DNA from: Owenia fusiformis
Lineage: Eukaryota; Annelida; Polychaeta; Sabellida; Oweniidae
Length of the DNA: 62,000 nucleotides
Direction: 5' to 3'
Assembly (NCBI GenBank): GCA_903813345.2
Contig: CAIIXF020000001.1
Coordinates: forward strand, 8,903,598 to 8,965,597
The notes beneath the pieces are model-generated. The model was not told where the DNA came from, did not search any database, and was given only the letters and a program-made list of their open reading frames with translations. The position numbers and the translations under genes are program-made. How positions within the stretch are numbered: the first letter of the stretch is position 1; every line of letters begins with the position of its first letter. Positions 1 to 11,915 of this stretch are shown in pieces.

Positions 1-188
1 CACTTCCCATCATAAGTTTGGCAACTCAAACCCCTTTGAATCACTTATTAAAGCCTGTTTATTTTTGGCATGTGAAATCGAAATATCTGAAATATGGTAA
101 TAAGGAATATAATCAAGGTTTAAACATTGACAGACTTTGATATGCTATCATATAATAACTTCCAGTTGCCAAACTTATGGAGGAGGTG
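1..188 (-). mobile_element. ~190-bp MITE, copy 1
   Basis: The ends are inverted repeats (CATAAGTTTGGCAACT at the left, AGTTGCCAAACTTATG at the right). The whole segment is a diverged reverse complement of 2858-3057. There is no coding capacity. The left end falls exactly on the first base of the window, so its flank cannot be seen. It is probably a non-autonomous DNA transposon. Confidence 0.6.
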
Positions 189-1149
189 CACATGCTTTAT
201 AGTATAGGGTCCATGTAAACTGCAACAAGACTCCTATTGTTGCTGCAAATAATTAGCTATATAATAACAAATTGTAACACCAAATGATTAAGAGTCAGAG
301 TTTCTCAGAGCCTGGTTGCAGTTTGCACACTTCGTATTGTATATATGTCATATATTGTTTAGTTGTAGTCTGTAGAACATAACAAGATGTGAATGTTTTG
401 TTTATGTAAAAATAATACATCTTGTCCATAGGCTTAGCAAGGGGGTGCAATGGGATCGCATCCCCACCCCCTCCCCCCCATAACCAATAAAAATATAACC
501 ATGAGATAGAAGAAGAGTTTTAAAATGCTTTTTATTTTAAGCTTCTAGCCCTGTTTTGAAGGAAGTTGAATCAAGATTTGTAAAATTCAAGATAGATCTT
601 AATTTTTCGCTTTTTTATGCCACAGTTGCATCCCCCTGACTGTAAACCGAAAAATTTTGGCGATCAAACCCCCACTGAACCAAAGCTAGCTACGTCCCTA
701 TTGTTCCTAAGGAATTGGAGATAATGTTTCACTGCTAGTCTAGCACCCGATACTTCACATAGTATCAAGGGAATTGATTGTACTTTGTACAGGAAACAAT
801 TGTATCCCTGGCTGACCAAAACAGAGAAATAGATTTTTGAAATCTCAATATTGGAATCAATTTCACTTTCACGTTATCTTTTAGCATCTCTTTCAACCAG
901 TCAAGTTTTCTTTATATTTATGATAAACTCTTTCTGATGTCATAAGTCATCACCTCCATAGTAAGTATTTAATGGAGCTTATTATCATCTTCGACTTCCA
1001 TGTTATTATACAGTTGGAGCAATTGAAACCTTGAGAATCAAGATGGCTAATTATCAGAATTTTCAATCTAAATGGGTTCTAATTTGCTTCTACCACCTTG
1101 ATTATGCTTTGTGCAGATGACTTATTATTCCTGGAGCAGCATGATCGAC
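189..1149. other. Gene-less stretch with one weak TIR candidate
   Basis: No coding signal is seen. Bases 428-698 may be a decayed TIR element: the left end reads ATAGGCTTAGCAAGGGGG, and the right end, reverse-complemented, reads AGGGACGTAGCTAGC, close to the CGTAGCCAG-type ends found at 42600-42833 and 49749-49912. The match is imperfect. Confidence 0.35.
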
Positions 1150-1400
1150 AGTAAGTGTTACGCTGTATATGGCATACATTCATGGTTGCGCATGCAGTAT
1201 TTGTGATACAGGTGAATATGCCATACTCAGCTGCGGTGTATGGCATATTCTGCAGGTGAGTATGCGATATTCCGCAGTGAATATGCGATACATTGATTTC
1301 AGGGAATACCCCATACTCACCTGCGGAATATGTCATACTCACTTGCGGAATATGCCATATACCGCAGGTGAATATGACATATACCGCAGGTGAAAACGTG
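1150..1400. repeat. Short interspersed repeat cluster (ATGCCATATACCGCAGGTGA)
   Basis: A motif of about 20-24 bp, ATGCCATATACCGCAGGTGA with variants, occurs about nine times in both orientations. Three more copies stand at 1688-1755. Small ORFs here are by-products of the repeat. It is not CRISPR-like: the copies are degenerate, change strand and lack regular spacers. Confidence 0.6.
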
Positions 1401-2269
1401 ATACAGAAAGCCTTGATTTGATTGCTTGCGGGAATCTATTATAAATGTAAAACTACACTGGATTACCAATATAGTTAGTGCGTCTAGTACTAATGTATCA
1501 ATCCAGGATTGATTGAGTAAGTTTATTGCACAAGATTGGTGACTGATACTTCTGGTAAGTTAATATATTTGATACACAGTGCTGTTGATTCAGTTATCAT
1601 TATAATAATTTATAATGTTTGACTTGCTCGTTCAATCTGAGCAATTGGCAATTGCGTACTTCAATATCACATTCTCATTGGTTAGTGTGTATGCCATATA
1701 CCGCAGGTGAATCTGCCATACACCGCAAGTGAATATGCCATATTCAATGCAGAATATGACATAATTTTGTATCGTGATTACCTGTAACAGTAAGTTCCAG
1801 TTTTTGTTCCCTGCTAAATGTTAAAGTACGTAATAAGCTACTGACTGATAATATCTTGGGATCAACCAATCCACACTCAGTTATTAAGCTTACTTACGTT
1901 TTGTCACTCCCATTGACTTTTGGAATCTGTTTCTTCAAGACCGTATATTATCATGGAAACCCCTTCATAATAAACCTATTCACCAGTTAAAGACATTCAA
2001 TCTAAGACCAAGTGACCATGGATCCTATGGATTGTGGAGTAACATGTTATCATGAATTGAATGCAGGAGAAAAAGTTTATTTGAAGATATTATGAATGGC
2101 ACTGGCCAGCTCAGTTTGTGTAAAACTAAAATATCCGTAGCAGACAAGTTAGTGAAATCGATCCAAGTAATCATGCTCTTACAAAGTTTTGACAACTTTT
2201 CCTTTTTAACAATTTGATGAATGTAAACAAAGGAAGTTACTTCGCTAAAGCCTAACATACACCAATACG

Positions 2270-2710
2270 GCATGGTGGGACCTCCATTGATTTAACATTG
2301 GGTGGGACCTCATGGAAATCCGTTGGAATTCATTGAGCTTTGCCCAATGGAACTCCTCGGGATTCCTTGGGATTTACCCAATGAAGCCCCATTGAGTCCA
2401 ATGAGATTTGATCGGGTATCATTTGGCGAAGTCCCACTGAGAATGAACATATTCATTCTTTCCATTGGGCATCGCGGGACTTTTGATCATGGGATGTGTC
2501 AGCTAACTTAAAATCAAAATGACCTAGACATTACCTTCTAAACTAAATTACATCATTTCCGTGGGACTTTGTGGGATATGGAGGGACTCGATGAGACTCT
2601 ATGGGGCAAAGTTAACAAGGTCTCTTGGGACATTATGGGACTCGATATGGCATGGTGGGACTTGATGGGGCGACTGGGATTCTGCACCATTGGAATATGT
2701 TGGCCTATGG
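2270..2710. repeat. Degenerate TGGGAC / CCAATGG repeat region
   Basis: GGTGGGACC, GTGGGACTT, GGAGGGACTCG and similar words recur many times, mixed with CCAATGG/CCATTGG on both strands. The 69-codon ORF at 2302-2511 lies wholly inside this low-complexity tract and is unlikely to be a gene. Confidence 0.45.
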
Positions 2711-2857
2711 ACCAAACTCGCGTAATGTCACATATAATATAAGTAATGTCAACAAACCCAGTGCCACGGAATTGATCACTGTCTTTGAGAGAATGTAAAG
2801 CACTATTATATCCTTTGGCTTCAGGTTTCTACAACTAAACAATTTATGACACATATA

Positions 2858-3057
2858 CACCCCCTCCATAAGGTTGGCAACTGCACGTTTTCATATGATC
2901 ACATATTAAGGTCTGTCAATGTTTGAACCTTGATTTTGTTCCTTATTGCTTAATTCCAAAAGCTTGATGTCTTGTTTAAAATTGCCAAACAGCATGACAA
3001 GCTTTAATAAGTGATTTAAATGGGGACTTCCAGTTACAAAACTTATGATGGGGAGTG
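2858..3057 (+). mobile_element. 200-bp MITE, copy 2
   Basis: The element runs from CACCCCCTCCATAAG to CTTATGATGGGGAGTG and is flanked by TA on both sides, as expected for Tc1/mariner-type insertion. Its interior matches the reverse complement of 1-188. It is non-coding. Confidence 0.65.
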
Positions 3058-3975
3058 TAATATAACATATTATCATCATAATTTATTCTTAACATACCAT
3101 AACTACATGGACAACATTAGGATAAAATGGCATCTGAAATACAATTTTGAAAAATGTTATAAGTACACATACATGTATTTCCTATTGCTGACCACACATA
3201 CCCTAAACGGTTTTATGGGGTATGGCAATCATAAGCTGTAAAAATATAAAATGGTAGATAAGGAATATGTTTAGCATATCATGATGTCACATATAGTGCT
3301 AAGGTTTAATTAGAATAACACTTTTTGCTATAATGATACACATTTTCTATTTGACCCTAGCAACAAGTTCAACGACTGAAGTGTTATGTGCCAAGCCCCT
3401 TTTCTTGAATTTTTAGGGGAAGGTAAAGAGAAAAATCAGAAAAATAGATACTTGTACTTTTTATTGAAACTTATTCAAGAAATATTTGCTAACATCATCA
3501 GTGAAGTTTTTAATCAGGTTTTTTACACCATAGGCCCTTACTGTTTTTTAAACGACTGATTCACTATCGACTGATTAAGAAATCTTGAAGAGAAATTATG
3601 TACTTTTAGGGACAAATTATCCCATATCTCGACCAAATATTGTTGGTTAAGACCCAAACTTTCAGGAATTTTTCATACATGCCTTACTGATATATTGACA
3701 ATGTTTCATTATAATTGCAACATCCTGAAATGAGATATTAAATAGTTTCAAGCATATGGTCAAATTCCGACTCAAAAATAATAAAATTTGCTGACTCAGC
3801 ACTTTTGAGCCTGCTTTGCAAGGGTTCACAAACTCGGATCTAGACAATATAGTGCCACGTGACCTGGGTATAGTTTAAAGTCGAATCGGTTTCGAAGATC
3901 TCTACGATGGTCGCCATTGCATTCATAGCACTTAAAGATTTGCTGAATATATTCTGGCAGAAAGTTTAAAGCTAA
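3058..3975. other. Non-coding stretch
   Basis: AT-rich sequence. I see no conserved ORF, RNA gene or clear repeat. Confidence 0.4.
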
Positions 3976-5212
3976 TCGTTTTCTTCGGATTACAATGTTT
4001 TTTCACTTTTCGGCATGAATGTAGGGCTGGGACCTCAAAATCACGGAATGCCGGAGCGGCACCCTTGGGCAACTCTCTACAGGCCAGGCCATTTCGTATA
4101 CCCTCCAAATAAAATCTCTTGGGGAGTAATATAAGACACCTTTATATATCAGACACTAATAAAGATATAAAAACTTACATATAGAACTTACTCATTCATG
4201 AAAAACCAATGGTTGTAAAAATTAAACATTATGCCAATGTCTAGACCATGCCAACTCTCTACTGTAAGATAACATTAGAGATTTCATTATGATGCATGTA
4301 GTAGACATGAAACTTAAATATAAATAAAATGTGCAGTCTCCTATATACTAGATTATAGTAATGAATGAATTACAATGGATATGTTTTGAATCCATTGATC
4401 TTTTGTCTAATGATACATGTTTCTAATGAATGCTGAAAAATGATAAAATTAACCATAACCATCTTGTAACATTTTATGGGCTAGTGTTCTAAATTATAAA
4501 TTTATTCGAGTGTCAATTAATTAAAATCTTCATATTGTTATATCAGACAACGTCAGTAGATGTTTTTGGATACTAATTGATGTTGAATCCCAATGCATTA
4601 TTAATTCGGACCTAGGAATTGAATGTTTTTGCCTGTTTTCCCCAAATTATCAAACTTTGGGGGCTGTGTCGAGGGAGTTAGATAAAAATGGAAAAAAATT
4701 TAACAAACTCATGTGACTATTTACTTCAGAAGAAACATGGTTTCATCTTTTGAGGAGCATAATATTTATTTGGACCACCTTTTTAGTGAAATGTAAAAAC
4801 CTAATTATGAAGTGATGTTGCCATAGCAACTGAAATGTCAGACATATTACATAAATGATATGATGAATTATTTTAACTTCACTTCTAATCATGTTATGTG
4901 CTTCAGATGGTTTGAGAATCAAGACGATGAAGACAATTATGAAACCACACAAAATAATGCATTTCTAAGGTAAGAGGTAGTGTTCTATCACTGTTGCTAC
5001 AGAATACGGATCAAATATCATACGAAGAATACTCGCTGAAAATCTCAAGTCAAAATCATTGTTAGTGTATGATATATAAAGGTGTCTTATATTGCCCCTG
5101 TAAATTTTATTAGGGGGTATGAGAAATGCTCTGTAGAGAGTTGCCCAAGGGTGCCGCTCTGGCTCTATATTCATGCTGAAAAGTTAAAAACATTGTAATC
5201 CGAAGAAAACGA
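3976..5212. mobile_element. 1.24-kb foldback element with ~170-bp inverted arms
   Basis: The left arm begins TCGTTTTCTTCGGATTACAA and the right arm ends in its complement. Both arms carry GCGGCACCCTTGGGCAACTC and then ATATAAGACACCTTTATATA in opposite orientation (left arm to about 4160, right arm from about 5050). The AT-rich centre has no convincing ORF. This is a non-autonomous TIR/foldback transposon. No target-site duplication was recognised. Confidence 0.65.
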
Positions 5213-5890
5213 CTGATCCTCAAAATGCCCCATATTCCTTCCGGACTAATATAAGCGGGGCATTATTTTCGAGAAATCTTGTACATGAGATTAGAACGGT
5301 TGTGTGAGCGTCTTGTGTCAAGCGGTAGCCAGTTTAGACAGTGCAGTACTTGAGAATTGTTTGAACCTTATATAGATTCCGCAACGATAATGCCTGCTTT
5401 ATAATGTAAATATTCAAGAAGACTGAGCTTGGTCACATTGCCACATCCATAAACAATATCATAAACGTCAAGGTGTGGCTGAATAAAAGATTTAAACAGT
5501 GTGTGAACACTCGAGACTTTAGTTTAAGTGCTTTGAGTGGGTTTAAGTTTATCAACGTGCGACATTTAGTTTATGTAGGTGTGTATGAATAATTTATTAG
5601 AATGTTACATATTGTTAGGTTATAAACAGTATTGTGAAGTATAGTATGAAGTATACATAAAGAATATTTTCAAGTGTGATGCATGTTTGCAAACTAAACA
5701 CAACATATGGAGATATTGGGATACAAACTCTATACAAACATGTTGAGTTTGAATTTAATACCAATACCAATATCAACTCACATTATTACCACCTTGCCGG
5801 GCCAGTTCTAGGGGTTTTAGTGCTAGTTCAGAAGGTATTCATTTTACTTTATCGACCTGAGCAATTTGTGACATCATAGTGGTGGTCAAG

Positions 5891-5931
5891 AATGCATTTA
5901 ACGACCGGTCGAGAATGCATTTAACGACCGG
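5891..5931. repeat. Two 23-bp direct repeats
   Basis: AATGCATTTAACGACCGG occurs twice, 23 bases apart. The rest of 5213-6917 is non-coding. At 6010-6085 a short inverted pair, AACGTCATTTC and GAAATGACGTT, flanks about 55 bases and may be a small MITE. Confidence 0.5.
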
Positions 5932-6917
5932 CAATTTTCCCCGGGATATCGTTCAGTGAGTAAGATTTTCTTACTGTTTCAGTCCTGGTCGTTAACGGTG
6001 GTAGTAATACTAATAATAACGTCATTTCTGCGGGCCTTTGGCCCTCGGTCCAATATTTCACTATATTGCTCTTCGAAATGACGTTATTGTACTATTGATT
6101 TTCAAATTCAGTTTGAAGCCAAATTGAATGCCGATATGGATATTGGATCTTCATTTCACTGCAAGGCATGTTTTTGAATCTCGGTATCAAATCAAATATG
6201 GTCTCATGGCTGTTTTTAAAATACATGCGTTCTTTTATCACCATATGGTTGAGTAAACGAGGAACATATGATAATGCTATTTGTTCCGGGGTTTGCGTAT
6301 ACCATTGGAAAAGTATGATTTATATTATAAGATCACAAAAGTCTGCAGTTGTTTAACTAGTCTCATCGGGGGCATTTTATGAAGTCCAAATAATCGTTTT
6401 ATATTCAAATTACATACCACAAAAACGATATAACTAGCTTACAGTCGCACGTGTACAGTCTTCGAAAAACAATGTATACGACGTGCAACATAGTACTTTA
6501 GGATATTAAATAAATCAGTTCGTCAAGACAACAAGAATTTTCTAAAAATAAGAGAGAGATGTAAAAAATAAATTCCGAACGATAGTGATGAAAGAACGTA
6601 CAAATTGTTTTTGAGACTTTTTATTGATCTTACGCCTCGTGAATGTAAAATTGAAACACGAGTGCAAAAGAACGTGAAAAAGAACGTGAAAAACCAAAAG
6701 TGCAAGTACCAATGTAACTGTCGAGAAAATAGCGGCGTATGCAACGCAAAACAATTTAAACAATCCACGTTCCATTACAAGCATGAAATTGCAATCAAAG
6801 ACTTTTGTCGAACCTTTAGATTAACGTCCATACTGAGGATTTGAAAGTGTTATGTACTTTAATGAAATATATATTTCTCAATATATCATATAACAAACAA
6901 ACAAACATATATCAAAA

Positions 6918-7409
6918 TGGTCTTTTCGACATCATAAATCTTGGGAAAATCTCACCCTGAAAATGTTACAAGATCTGGGCTTTACTCAGCTTATCAACAA
7001 TGATACTATATCTCGAGTTAAATGCCATCTTAACGAGGTCAAAGAAGCTTGTATCAGAGCAGATCACGTCGAATGGCGCAACAGTCTTTGGGACGACAGT
7101 CGTAACCCTAATGGCAACAAATTACGGACATATAGATTGTTTAAAACACATTCCATGCAGCCCGCCCATTATACTTGTATCAACATGTCAAGGAGTGAAC
7201 GCAGAGCTATTGCCCAACTTAGAAGTGGAACACTCCCATTGAAGATCGAAACTGGACGATATAACAATACCCAACTCCAGGATCGCCGATGTCACTGTGA
7301 TAATTTAACTGTTGAGGACGAGTTTCATTTTCTTTTACAGTGCAATAGTTATGAAGAACTGAGAACTCCATTGTTTTTAGATTGTCTTAAAGTGAGCGCC
7401 AAAGTTTAA
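6918..7409 (+). pseudogene. LINE ORF2 C-terminal remnant (zf-RVT-like end)
   Basis: The frame is open from about TGG-6918 through the Met at 6963 to the stop at 7407-7409. It ends in a pattern typical of the C-terminus of non-LTR reverse transcriptases: LKIETGRYNN, then Cys-His-Cys, then EFHFLLQC. The same pattern occurs in the remnant at 20562-21011, so both probably belong to one or related LINE families. No reverse-transcriptase core is visible upstream, so this is a 5'-truncated copy. The last codons (after LFLDCLK) no longer look like the family, and an unrelated insertion may follow. The fragment has no predicted function of its own. Confidence 0.6.
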
Positions 7410-8029
7410 AACTGCGCAGGCGCACCGCTCTCGCTAAACTATATAAAGAGATTACCAGGTACACGATTCAGAGGTAAGCCAGGAAGGCGAACGATCTTCG
7501 TCTCGAGATGATTTCCCATATAATCGTAACCAGGGAAGTTTCACCATTGAAATTGAAAATTACTATTAGATATACTTTGTAGATGTTATTTATGAAGTTA
7601 TTTAGTGTTTGCATCAATCAAATGGCTCATTTTGAACATATAAAAAGTATTTGAGTTTTGTTTCCCAGGGAATTGTATTGTATGTAGTACACACATAAAT
7701 AGTTTACATTATACATTACTTGAATAGCCTGGTTTACATAATATTGAAGGGCATGCTGATTACATGCACACGAGTACATGAATGAAGGCCTAATATTGAT
7801 ATACGTAGCTTGCATACCTAAATAAAAAATAAACTCTTCTAATCCCCTAATGTAAACACGGCGGTATACGTAGCCCGATTTATCGGAGACTTTAAGGAAA
7901 TTCCTGACTTTCACCAGCTTAACCATATTCAACAATTGTGCAATATTATGCCAACACAGAGCCTACAAAGGACACTATCCAAAACACTTATAAAAATGAT
8001 TTTAAAAAGACGTACTCTACTGTGATAAT

Positions 8030-8170
8030 TTAACCTTTTATATAGTCATACTGAATCTAGTCTCTCATAGGTCGACACCGGCCGGGTCAGACGATTTTAA
8101 TATTATTGTTTTATAATTGTATGTATTTCAAATGGCGTGAGACATAAATAAAATATAACATAACAATAGA
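8030..8170 (+). repeat. Probable LINE 3'-tail fragment
   Basis: GACACCGGCCGGGTCAGACG is followed by AT-rich sequence and ATAAATAAAATATAACATAACA, which resembles a retroelement 3' end with a poly(A) signal. It may be the displaced tail of the copy at 6918-7409. The adjoining GAGAGATTTCGCAC block recurs inverted near 16590-16645. Confidence 0.35.
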
Positions 8171-8643
8171 GAGATTTCGCACATAAGTGAAACTGCAACT
8201 TATACGTATACGTATAGTTTAAAGGGTCATGTCGAACTATTATATTTACTAAAATCAATTTTAAATTGTACTTAATGGAACATAACTATTCCCGTTATAG
8301 AAAAGCTCCATTCTGATTTATCAGAGTCCCTCTTTACTAACGCTTTTGAGAGAACTATTCCAAAAGGATAGTAAAGGCTGTGGATCCCACAATGGAAAAG
8401 CTCCATCAACTAGAGACTGTGAATGCACTGTCATCTGCACGTGTAGATTATGCACATTATAATTAAATGCTTTCTTCCGTGTCCTTTTAGTTGTAGTATA
8501 TTATAAACACGGTCCTTTAAAGTGAGTCATGATTCTTTAAAGTGAGTCATTACATAAACAAGTTGATTATTTCAATGTTTTCATGATCAGTATAAGTTCA
8601 ATGAACTTACAAAACGGTATATTTACGTAGATGATAACGTATA

Positions 8644-9693
8644 CAGGGTGTTCCAAAAGTAACAGGACTGGTGCTGGGATTTTGTCAATTCTGCACCGAG
8701 TGTGTTCAAATTTTCACAAATTGTACTTTGACGTAGTGCAACTAAAATTGTAAAGTCTCAGAAAAAATGATAAGATGTGGGTAAAGTTATGGTTACTATA
8801 GTAACGTAACATTACAATACCCGGGGCAACTTTTTCATGAAATGTAGTTTCTAACATTTTTATATAACTGAAGAAAGTATCTAATTAACCTATTACAATA
8901 TAACATTTCTTGTTTGTTTTATTAGTTGCTTTATAGTTATGGTGTTGCTATAAAACTCAGATTCAAGTATGATTTCATAATAATAATATTCATTCAATTT
9001 CCTGAAATATCATTATGTATAACAGTCTTCACAATTCACTGTTGAGTTTTTGAAAAGACTTATTTGAAGCAAGTCATCCACTTTGATAAGGCGCCTGCCT
9101 GCAAGTCAGCATTAAAGACCACTGCACTATAGCGGAGCTAGGTCTTGAAGTCTAAGACCATGCACCATAATCTTCTGATCATGCAATATCTAATTTTTAC
9201 TTTTATATGGAGAATGGAATGCTAATCAGCGCGGTAAGATAGTTGAAGATGAGAATGACCTTCTCCAAGTTGTCCTATCGACCCTGCGTGACATGTCATC
9301 AAATGGGTTCACTCATGTGTTTGAGTCATGGATACAGAGTGCTACTCTTGTACTGACCCTAGAGGACCCTACTTTTTCAAAGTAGAGGATACATAGGAAT
9401 ATCAAATGATGTATTTAGCAAATGTAATTTCCACCAGTTGTTCGATTCTAACTTTTATATGGGATGTACAAAATGCTTAAATTCTCTGTAACTTTCTGCG
9501 TGGAATGTTGCCCCGGGTATTGTGATGTCATGTTACCATAGCAACCAAAACTCTACCCAAGTTTCATAAATTTTATCGAAACTTTGCAATTTTAGTAACA
9601 ATACATGAAAGTATATTATGTACAATTTTGAAGACAATTGGTGCATGTTCAACAAAATGCCAGCACCAGTCCTGTTACTTTTGGAACACCCTG
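8644..9693. mobile_element. 1.05-kb mariner-type TIR element
   Basis: Perfect 34-bp terminal inverted repeats begin CAGGGTGTTCCAAAAGTAAC and are flanked on both sides by TA. CAGGGTG(T)TCCAAAA is a common Tc1/mariner-type end. The inverted homology continues loosely inward for about 190 bp (both arms carry CCCGGGGCAAC and its complement at 8820 and 9510). The centre has no transposase ORF, so the element is non-autonomous. The ORFs at 9533-9888 are artefacts of the right arm. Confidence 0.75.
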
Positions 9694-9905
9694 TACAGTT
9701 GGATCTCCGTATAAAGATTTGCCTACATGTGTGTGGAACAATTGACCGCAAGCATTTTTTGAAATTAATTGGCTGAGTGGGAACAATATCCAATCAAATA
9801 CTTTAACCATCAATTTGAAACACCAATCAAACCAGTAGGTTCTAGCAATTCCTGGAAACGACCCATTCAGTAGCTCAACAAATGACATACAGGGTTTTCA
9901 TAACG

Positions 9906-11845
9906 CACTGTGGCTAGTCGATCTATGTGGATGCAGTCAGGCACATGTAATGTTTCGTGAGTACCCGCCTCTGTACTTTTCAATGGAAGAATTTTGCACT
10001 TCTGTTTAAATAATCTATATTTACTCATCCGTGTATATCATACTTCATTGATTTACAAAACCAAAGCTACGCTATAAACACACATTCTCTGATATTTTTA
10101 CGGAGAATAGATAACTCAAACGAGTTCACTCGACCAGTTTTATCATCTCGCTCACAGCTGTGAGAAGGCTGTATAATTTGCTATAGGTTTACCTTGTAAT
10201 GGGGAATAAAAAATTCAAGTAATATAATTATTTCACATACACAAATATGTCTGTGTGAAGTAAAATACAAATACGGTGCGTTCTATAATATTTTTGGGGT
10301 TATGGTATGAAATATCCGCTTTAAAAAGCAATTTAATTATGATGTATCATGTGGATTAGTAGACGTTCTGATTGGATTCATTGAACAGACTGGCTAGGTT
10401 TCAATTGAATCATTTTGAATGTGTGTATTTTTAATATTTTAATCCACAGTGTCAAAAAACAATAATAATGCTATATTGGTAATTGGAAAGATTCCACTTA
10501 CCACGATTTCAAAAAATTGTAAATAGATAATATTATTCTTGAATTGTGGTCATTTGTTTCAAGGAATCTGGAGGCTAGTTCAGCTGAGCTGACAAAATCA
10601 TCAAGATTTACAGATGGTCCATCTGTTGGCTGCTCATTGTCACTTTCAAGGAATGTTAATGGCTCTGAAAATTGTAGCCTTGCCCAAGTCGGTATTTATT
10701 TACTTATCTGATCTTGAATTATTACAACCTTAAACAATCCAATGCATCATCGCTGATATTATGCTAAGTTATTCAGCAGTTCCAAGATTCCCATAATACC
10801 TAGGCTACCTAACGGTATCGCAAAACCATATTGATTGACAATATGGACATGGACACAACGTGTGACATCGATTGATTGACCAAACAAAACGTTATCAGGT
10901 TGACCTGCATAAAAAAAGCAAACTACCCGTCTAGGACTTGAAATTCAATGATCTGATCGAGTGATTCTTGAGAGTTACAATATATTATGTTATTAATTAA
11001 TTGGAATGTAAGCAGTCATTAATACTCGTCTAAATGAAATCATGCAATTCAATGTTGATTCAAAATCAAAACTAAATTCTCGATGGAAATGCACGAAGAC
11101 CTAGTCCGGCAATGTCGGCTCGTCGTTGATTTGTCAAATTTTACTGACAAAAACATTGGGTCGGTAAAGCACGTGGCTTCCTCTTGGGTACAAGGCGGTC
11201 ATTATAGAAATCAAGATAAGTAAAAGAGACCGACTTGGGCAAGGCAATGAAACTTGATTTGTGGGTATTCCAGTGGGTCGATGGGTCTTTTGCTCTGAAT
11301 TCACTTCATTGGCGTACCTAATTTCAACATTTTAGTTGTCATCATTACATGTTATGGACCCGTTTTTCAATTTAACAGTATTAGCAATAAAACCATAGTT
11401 TTTGGCTCACACAGCCTATGGGATCGACCAGGCGTCCGTCCGTCCGTCCGTTGGTCCGTCCGTCTGTCAACATTTGCTGCACAAATTAAAACTGCTATTC
11501 GGATTGAGTCATTTCCACATTCGTTTTATGCAAATCCATAATGTCTATTTGACCTATCATCGCCATTTCCCAAGTTCGCCCGGTTTCCGAGAAATTGCTG
11601 ATTTTTAAATTTCGAGAAAAATCGATCTGATGATAGCCTTATAGAAAGTCAAGAGAAGTGAAGAAAAGATTGAAAAAATACCAGTCCAGTCCATTTCCAG
11701 GTCCAAGTCCAGGTCCAAGTCAAGGTCCAGTTCAGGTCCAAGTCCAGATCTAGGTCTAATCAGGTTTAATCTAGGTCAAAGGTCAAGCACCCACGATACA
11801 TTACATGTAAATGACTGCATCCACATAGATCGACTAGCAACAGTG
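9906..11845. mobile_element. 1.94-kb TIR element with 5-bp flanking match
   Basis: The left end CACTGTGGCTAGTCGATCTA matches the inverted right end (one mismatch), and the homology runs on through TGTGGATGCAGTCA to about 55 bp. TAACG stands directly outside both ends, a possible 5-bp target-site duplication. Inside are a GTCC microsatellite (11428-11468) and a degenerate 12-bp repeat AGGTCCAAGTCC (11690-11775). No transposase is seen and the superfamily is unassigned. Confidence 0.6.
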
Positions 11846-11915
11846 TAACGAGCATCTCCAAAAAGTCAATTTGAGAAGAGATGGGTCTATAACATATGTA
11901 TTATATATGAGCCTA

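Noticed and set aside
9085-9150. tRNA-like stretch GGCGCCTGCCTGCAAGTCAG
   Set aside because: Resembles part of a tRNA-derived SINE, but no A and B boxes or cloverleaf can be drawn.
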